Part shown: positions 61,052 through 64,000 of the stretch, piece after piece
Position numbering within the stretch: position 1 is the first letter of the stretch
How the letters are laid out: every line of letters begins with the position of its first letter
Assembly (NCBI RefSeq): GCF_000970325.1
Contig: NZ_CP009518.1
Span: 1,984,001-2,048,000 of the forward strand
DNA length: 64,000 nt
Source of the DNA: Methanococcoides methylutens MM1
GTDB taxonomy: Archaea; Halobacteriota; Methanosarcinia; Methanosarcinales; Methanosarcinaceae
Direction: 5' to 3'
Made by a program: the position numbers and the translations under genes
Notes under the pieces: generated by a model
Seen by the model: only the letters and a program-made list of their open reading frames with translations
Told to the model about the DNA's origin: nothing
Databases searched by the model: none

Positions 61052-61766
61052 TGAGCTTAAAAATATACTCAGAGAAGAGAACAGTTCGGCTTTAAGGTCA
61101 TTGCCTCCCGGATTCTATGGACTTGTGGACGAGTATATCCATGAGCTTGAAGAAGAGATCAGGAAGATAAACAATCCGCGTTCTGCTGAATCGAAGATAC
61201 TGGAGGACGAGCTCCAGAGCGCTATCAATGATGTAGAGACAATATTCATCCGCAGGGTACGGAAAGTTACCTCAAGGGCCACTTCCAATGCGTTCTCAAG
61301 CAGTTCACCAAGACAGGATCTGGACAAGCTCCTTCCTGCAGAACAGTCGGTGTACGAAGCAACACTTTCAGCAATACAGGTTGCAAGAAACCAGCTGTTG
61401 GAGCCGATACTCGACCCTACATCATCAGCATCCCCTGCAAAGGAAAAGGAACCTGCAGAACACGAGATGAACACGCAGGAAATCCCCGGAGACAAAGATG
61501 TAGAAGCAACTGCACAAGAAGCATCAGTACCCCCGGCCCCTACCAATGACAATAATAGGGATGAGCCTGAGATACCCAAAAGGAATATAAATGAAGAGTA
61601 CTTTGTTGTCCGAATATTGAAAGACCTACCGACATTCAATGCCGTAGATAATCGAAATTATACTACCAGGCCAGAGGATGTTGTTGTTTTACCGGCAATG
61701 AACGCAAATGTTCTGGTAAAACGAGGTGCTGCTCATCTTATCACAAAAATAAACGATTCAAATTAA
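61041..61766 (+). CDS. gins51: GINS complex subunit Gins51
   Basis: The 241-aa protein has the A domain first ('[20 protein letters not shown]', '[19 protein letters not shown]') and a B domain at the end ('[20 protein letters not shown]'). A low-complexity Pro/Glu/Ala linker (about 125-180) joins them. The order A-B marks the Gins15/Gins51 type. It belongs to the CMG replicative helicase. I choose ATG 61041 over GTG 61029, because GAGGTG at 61026-61031 would be its Shine-Dalgarno. Confidence 0.9.
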   Translation: MDRNELKNILREENSSALRSLPPGFYGLVDEYIHELEEEIRKINNPRSAESKILEDELQSAINDVETIFIRRVRKVTSRATSNAFSSSSPRQDLDKLLPAEQSVYEATLSAIQVARNQLLEPILDPTSSASPAKEKEPAEHEMNTQEIPGDKDVEATAQEASVPPAPTNDNNRDEPEIPKRNINEEYFVVRILKDLPTFNAVDNRNYTTRPEDVVVLPAMNANVLVKRGAAHLITKINDSN

Positions 61767-61782
61767 TATAAAGGTGAAAATC

Positions 61783-62061
61783 ATGAAAATCCCAAAGAGG
61801 TTCAGAACATATTGCCCATCCTGCAAAAAACACACTGAACACATTGCAGAGAGAGTCAAGAAAGGCAAAGCATCGTCCATGACACACATTGCAAGGCAGA
61901 AGAAGAGGCAATCCGGCATCGGAAACAGTGGTAAATTCTCAAAGGTTCCTGGAGGAGACAAACCAACCAAGAGAGTACAGCTCAAATACCGCTGCGCCGA
62001 GTGCAACAAGTCACACCAGAGGCCATGCTTCAGAGCAAAGAAATTCGAGTTTAAGGAATGA
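61783..62061 (+). CDS. rpl44e: 50S ribosomal protein L44e
   Basis: The 92-aa protein starts '[20 protein letters not shown]' and has a zinc site from 'CPSCKKH' and 'CAECNKSH'. AAGGTG lies 6 nt before ATG 61783; the upstream GTG is part of that site. This small basic protein binds near the E site of the large subunit. Confidence 0.97.
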   Translation: MKIPKRFRTYCPSCKKHTEHIAERVKKGKASSMTHIARQKKRQSGIGNSGKFSKVPGGDKPTKRVQLKYRCAECNKSHQRPCFRAKKFEFKE

Positions 62062-62066
62062 TAACA

Positions 62067-62243
62067 ATGACACAACCAAAAAGCAGATTCTTACGCGTAA
62101 AATGCAACGACTGCTCCAACGAGCAGGTCATCTTCGGCAGTGCAAGCCGCAAGGTCACATGCCTTGTATGCGGAAGGACACTCGCAGAATCAACCGGCGG
62201 AAAGTCAACAATCACAACACATATCCTGGAAGTACTTGAATAA
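62067..62243 (+). CDS. rps27e: 30S ribosomal protein S27e
   Basis: The 58-aa zinc-ribbon protein has '[11 protein letters not shown]' and '[10 protein letters not shown]' with four Cys. I start at ATG 62067, because AAGGA at 62053-62057 is 9 nt upstream; the ATG at 62058 would have no spacing. Confidence 0.96.
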   Translation: MTQPKSRFLRVKCNDCSNEQVIFGSASRKVTCLVCGRTLAESTGGKSTITTHILEVLE

Positions 62244-62254
62244 AGTGGTGTAGA

Positions 62255-63052
62255 ATGGATAATAACAACTGGCCAGAAAGCGGCGACTTCGTAGTTTGTA
62301 CTGTAAAGAACGTGGTCGACTTTGGGGCCTATACCACTCTTGAGGAATATGGAGGAAAGGAAGGTTTCATCCATATCTCCGAGATCAAGGCGGGATGGGT
62401 CAAATACGTCCGTGATTACGTCAGGGAAGGCCAGAAGATCGTCTGCAAGGTGCTGGACGTAGACCCGAACCGACGCCATATCGACCTGTCCTTAAAGGAT
62501 GTCAACGAGCACCAGAAGCGTGCAAAGATCCAGGACTGGAAGAACGAACAGAAAGCTGAGAAGTGGCTCCAGTTCGTAGCTGAGGACACAAAGACCAACC
62601 CGAAAAAGATGGAAGAGGTCAAATCCATTCTTATGGAAGAGTTCGGAAGCTGCTACACAGGCTTTGAAGAAGCTGCAATCAGCGGAAAGGAAGCTTTTGA
62701 AGGTATCGGCATCAGTAAAAAGCTCGCAGCAAAGATAGCAGAGATCGCTCAAGAGAACATTAAACTTCCATTCGTAGACATCGCAGGATACGTAGACCTT
62801 ACCTCCAATGCCCCTGACGGCATCGAGGTAATCAAGAAAGCATTGAAGGCAGCTACCAAGATCAAAGACGATGATGTCAGAATTAACGTCACATACACAG
62901 GTGCACCAAGATACAGGATTAAGATCATTGCACCGGACTATAAGACTGCAGAATCCGTTTTGAAGAAAGCTTCCGACAAGGCTATTGATTATATCGAGAA
63001 AAAGGGAGGAAAAGGAATTTTCCACCGACATATCGAAACAGCAAAGGCGTGA
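62255..63052 (+). CDS. eif2a: Translation initiation factor aIF2 alpha
   Basis: The 265-aa factor has an S1-type OB domain at the start ('GDFVVCTVKNVVDFGAYTTL', 'GKEGFIHISEIKAGWVKYVR'), a helical middle domain and a C-terminal alpha/beta domain ('VTYTGAPRYRIKIIAPDYKT'). It works with aIF2 beta and gamma to bring initiator tRNA to the ribosome. GGTG lies 6 nt before the ATG. Confidence 0.96.
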   Translation: MDNNNWPESGDFVVCTVKNVVDFGAYTTLEEYGGKEGFIHISEIKAGWVKYVRDYVREGQKIVCKVLDVDPNRRHIDLSLKDVNEHQKRAKIQDWKNEQKAEKWLQFVAEDTKTNPKKMEEVKSILMEEFGSCYTGFEEAAISGKEAFEGIGISKKLAAKIAEIAQENIKLPFVDIAGYVDLTSNAPDGIEVIKKALKAATKIKDDDVRINVTYTGAPRYRIKIIAPDYKTAESVLKKASDKAIDYIEKKGGKGIFHRHIETAKA

Positions 63053-63059
63053 TGTTACA

Positions 63060-63230
63060 TTGGGCTACAAGATCAGAAAGTGTACTCAATGCAATATTTA
63101 CACATTGAAAGAAAACTGCCCGGAATGCGGTGAACCTTCCAGAAATCCACTTCCGGCACGTTTTTCACCGCTTGACCCATATGGTAAATACCGCCGAATA
63201 TCCAAAAGGAGAGAAATGGAACATGCGTGA
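63060..63230 (+). CDS. nop10: H/ACA RNP protein Nop10, TTG start
   Basis: The 56-aa protein has the zinc-ribbon pattern 'KIRKCTQCNIYTLKENCPECG' in pieces (CxxC near 8-11 and 20-23) and the helix 'RFSPLDPYGKYRRISKR' that clamps Cbf5. No ATG is near the family N-terminus. TTG 63060 gives 'MGYKIRKC', with GTGATG 5 nt upstream serving as Shine-Dalgarno and overlapping the aIF2 alpha stop. Nop10 belongs to the pseudouridylation complex. Confidence 0.93.
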   Translation: MGYKIRKCTQCNIYTLKENCPECGEPSRNPLPARFSPLDPYGKYRRISKRREMEHA

Positions 63231-63999
63231 AACAACTGTGGTTCGCCTTAGTGAAGATGAGATCCAGCTGAACGACCCAATACTTCTTGTAGGACTTCCA
63301 GGGGTCGGGCATGTTGGTAAACTTGTTGTCGACCATCTGGTCGAAAAGCTGGAAGCAGAAAAAGTTTTTGAGATTTATTCCCCTCATTTTCCACCACAGG
63401 TCATGGTGAACGAGGACAGCACCGTCAAGCTCGTCAATAACGAGATGTACATTTACAGCGCCGGTGAAACAGACCTTGTCCTGCTTGGAGGAGACCACCA
63501 GAGTACAACTACCGATGGCCACTATGAACTTGCAGGCATTTACCTCAAACTTGCCGAAGAACTGGGTGTTTCAAAGATCTATACTCTCGGAGGATACCCC
63601 ACAGGCAAACTGGAGCACATCGATGAGGTAATGGGTGCTGCAAACACCCCGGAGCTTGTGGAAGAACTGAAGGAGCACGGAGTTACCTTCAAGGCCAATG
63701 AACCTGGCGGAGGCATCGTAGGTGCATCCGGTCTTTTACTTGGACTCAGCAAGTTCACAAATATGGAAGCTGCATGCCTGATGGGACTTACCTCAGGATA
63801 CCTTGTTGACCCGAAGAGTGCACAATCACTCCTTGCCATCCTTAGCAAACTCATTAACATTGAGGTCGATGTGGCCGAACTTGAAGAGCGTGCAAAGGAC
63901 ATGGAGAAGATCGTTGCCAACCTTATGGAAGCAAAACAACAGCAACAGGGAGTATTGAGAGATACTGCCGTTGAAGAAGACTTAAGATACATCGGCTAA
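63223..63999 (+). CDS. PAC2 family protein (proteasome-assembly-chaperone-like)
   Basis: The 258-aa protein has 'DPILLVGLPGVGHVGKLVVD' at about 19-38 and 'GASGLLLGLSKFTNMEAACL' near 170, the PAC2/COG2047 pattern, and a coiled coil at the end. I start at ATG 63223, overlapping the nop10 end by 8 nt; AGGAG is about 11 nt upstream. Position after nop10 is a standard feature of archaeal genomes. The gene ends at 63999, one base before the window edge. Confidence 0.93.
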   Translation: MRETTVVRLSEDEIQLNDPILLVGLPGVGHVGKLVVDHLVEKLEAEKVFEIYSPHFPPQVMVNEDSTVKLVNNEMYIYSAGETDLVLLGGDHQSTTTDGHYELAGIYLKLAEELGVSKIYTLGGYPTGKLEHIDEVMGAANTPELVEELKEHGVTFKANEPGGGIVGASGLLLGLSKFTNMEAACLMGLTSGYLVDPKSAQSLLAILSKLINIEVDVAELEERAKDMEKIVANLMEAKQQQQGVLRDTAVEEDLRYIG

Positions 64000-64000
64000 G

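Noticed and set aside
1..64000. tRNA or rRNA genes, CRISPR repeats, insertion sequences, prophage or replication origin
   Set aside because: I looked for T-loop-like motifs in the gaps, regular repeats, transposase motifs and terminal inverted repeats and saw none. Gaps are small and mostly promoter-like.

Overview
The window reads as chromosome from a methylotrophic methanogenic archaeon of the Methanosarcinaceae. My best guess is Methanococcoides or a close relative; the genus call rests on recollection, not a search. The evidence is trimethylamine and dimethylamine methyltransferase genes that each need an in-frame UAG (pyrrolysine), RamA, an Rnf complex with a multihaem cytochrome c (MmcA), an archaeal histone, RPA, RFC, PriS and GINS, KEOPS Cgi121, aIF2-alpha, Nop10, L44e and S27e. 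I see no rRNA, tRNA, CRISPR array, insertion sequence or prophage. Genes are densely packed on both strands, with AT-rich promoters and oligo-T terminators.

Layout. 1-1.3 kb: a truncated secreted beta-propeller gene and a small membrane protein. 1.3-6.9 kb (minus): argC, a CBS-pair gene, argJ, then two tandem ADP-dependent sugar kinases. 7.2-10.1 kb (plus): DUF1616-type membrane protein, CPBP protease, a small membrane protein, a deoxyribosyltransferase. 10.1-15.3 kb (minus): AMMECR1, pgk, a P-loop/DRTGG protein and an ADP-forming acyl-CoA synthetase. 15.5-17.9 kb (plus): iron-sulfur flavoprotein and ClC channel. 18-21 kb (minus): tRNA methylthiotransferase, class II FBPase, Cgi121. 21-25.3 kb (plus): thrC and leuS. 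25.3-28.3 kb: regulators and small proteins. 28.4-32.2 kb (minus): first RPA pair and a cation/proton antiporter with an RCK domain.

32.4-41.7 kb (minus) is the methylamine region. Its order of transcription is mttB(UAG), mttC, mttP, a 98-aa winged-helix-like protein, a 52-aa membrane protein, a structured RNA region with an internal TATA box, mtbC (apparently starting at ACG) and mtbB(UAG). Upstream lie ramA, which reactivates the corrinoid proteins, and an unrecognised 195-aa gene. MttB and MtbB move methyl groups from TMA and DMA to MttC and MtbC, MttP probably imports the amine, and RamA keeps cobalt in the Co(I) state. The methylcorrinoid:CoM methyltransferase MtbA is not in this window.

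42-46.5 kb: a Cys-rich small protein, the second RPA pair, a histone, a COG2426-type membrane protein and rfcS. 46.7-53.8 kb (minus): the Rnf operon (133-aa protein, mmcA, rnfCDGEAB, small membrane protein), divergent from apbE, which supplies covalent FMN. Rnf should link reduced ferredoxin, cytochrome c/methanophenazine and a sodium gradient. 55-59.8 kb: thpR, a diadenylate cyclase, pelota and RqcH. 59.9-64 kb (plus): the archaeal replication/translation cluster priS, gins51, rpl44e, rps27e, aIF2-alpha, nop10 and a PAC2-family gene.

The least explained material is the extra content of the mtt/mtb operon (two small proteins, the RNA structure, the ACG start), the palindrome-embedded TATA boxes next to ramA, and the 133-aa protein heading the Rnf operon.
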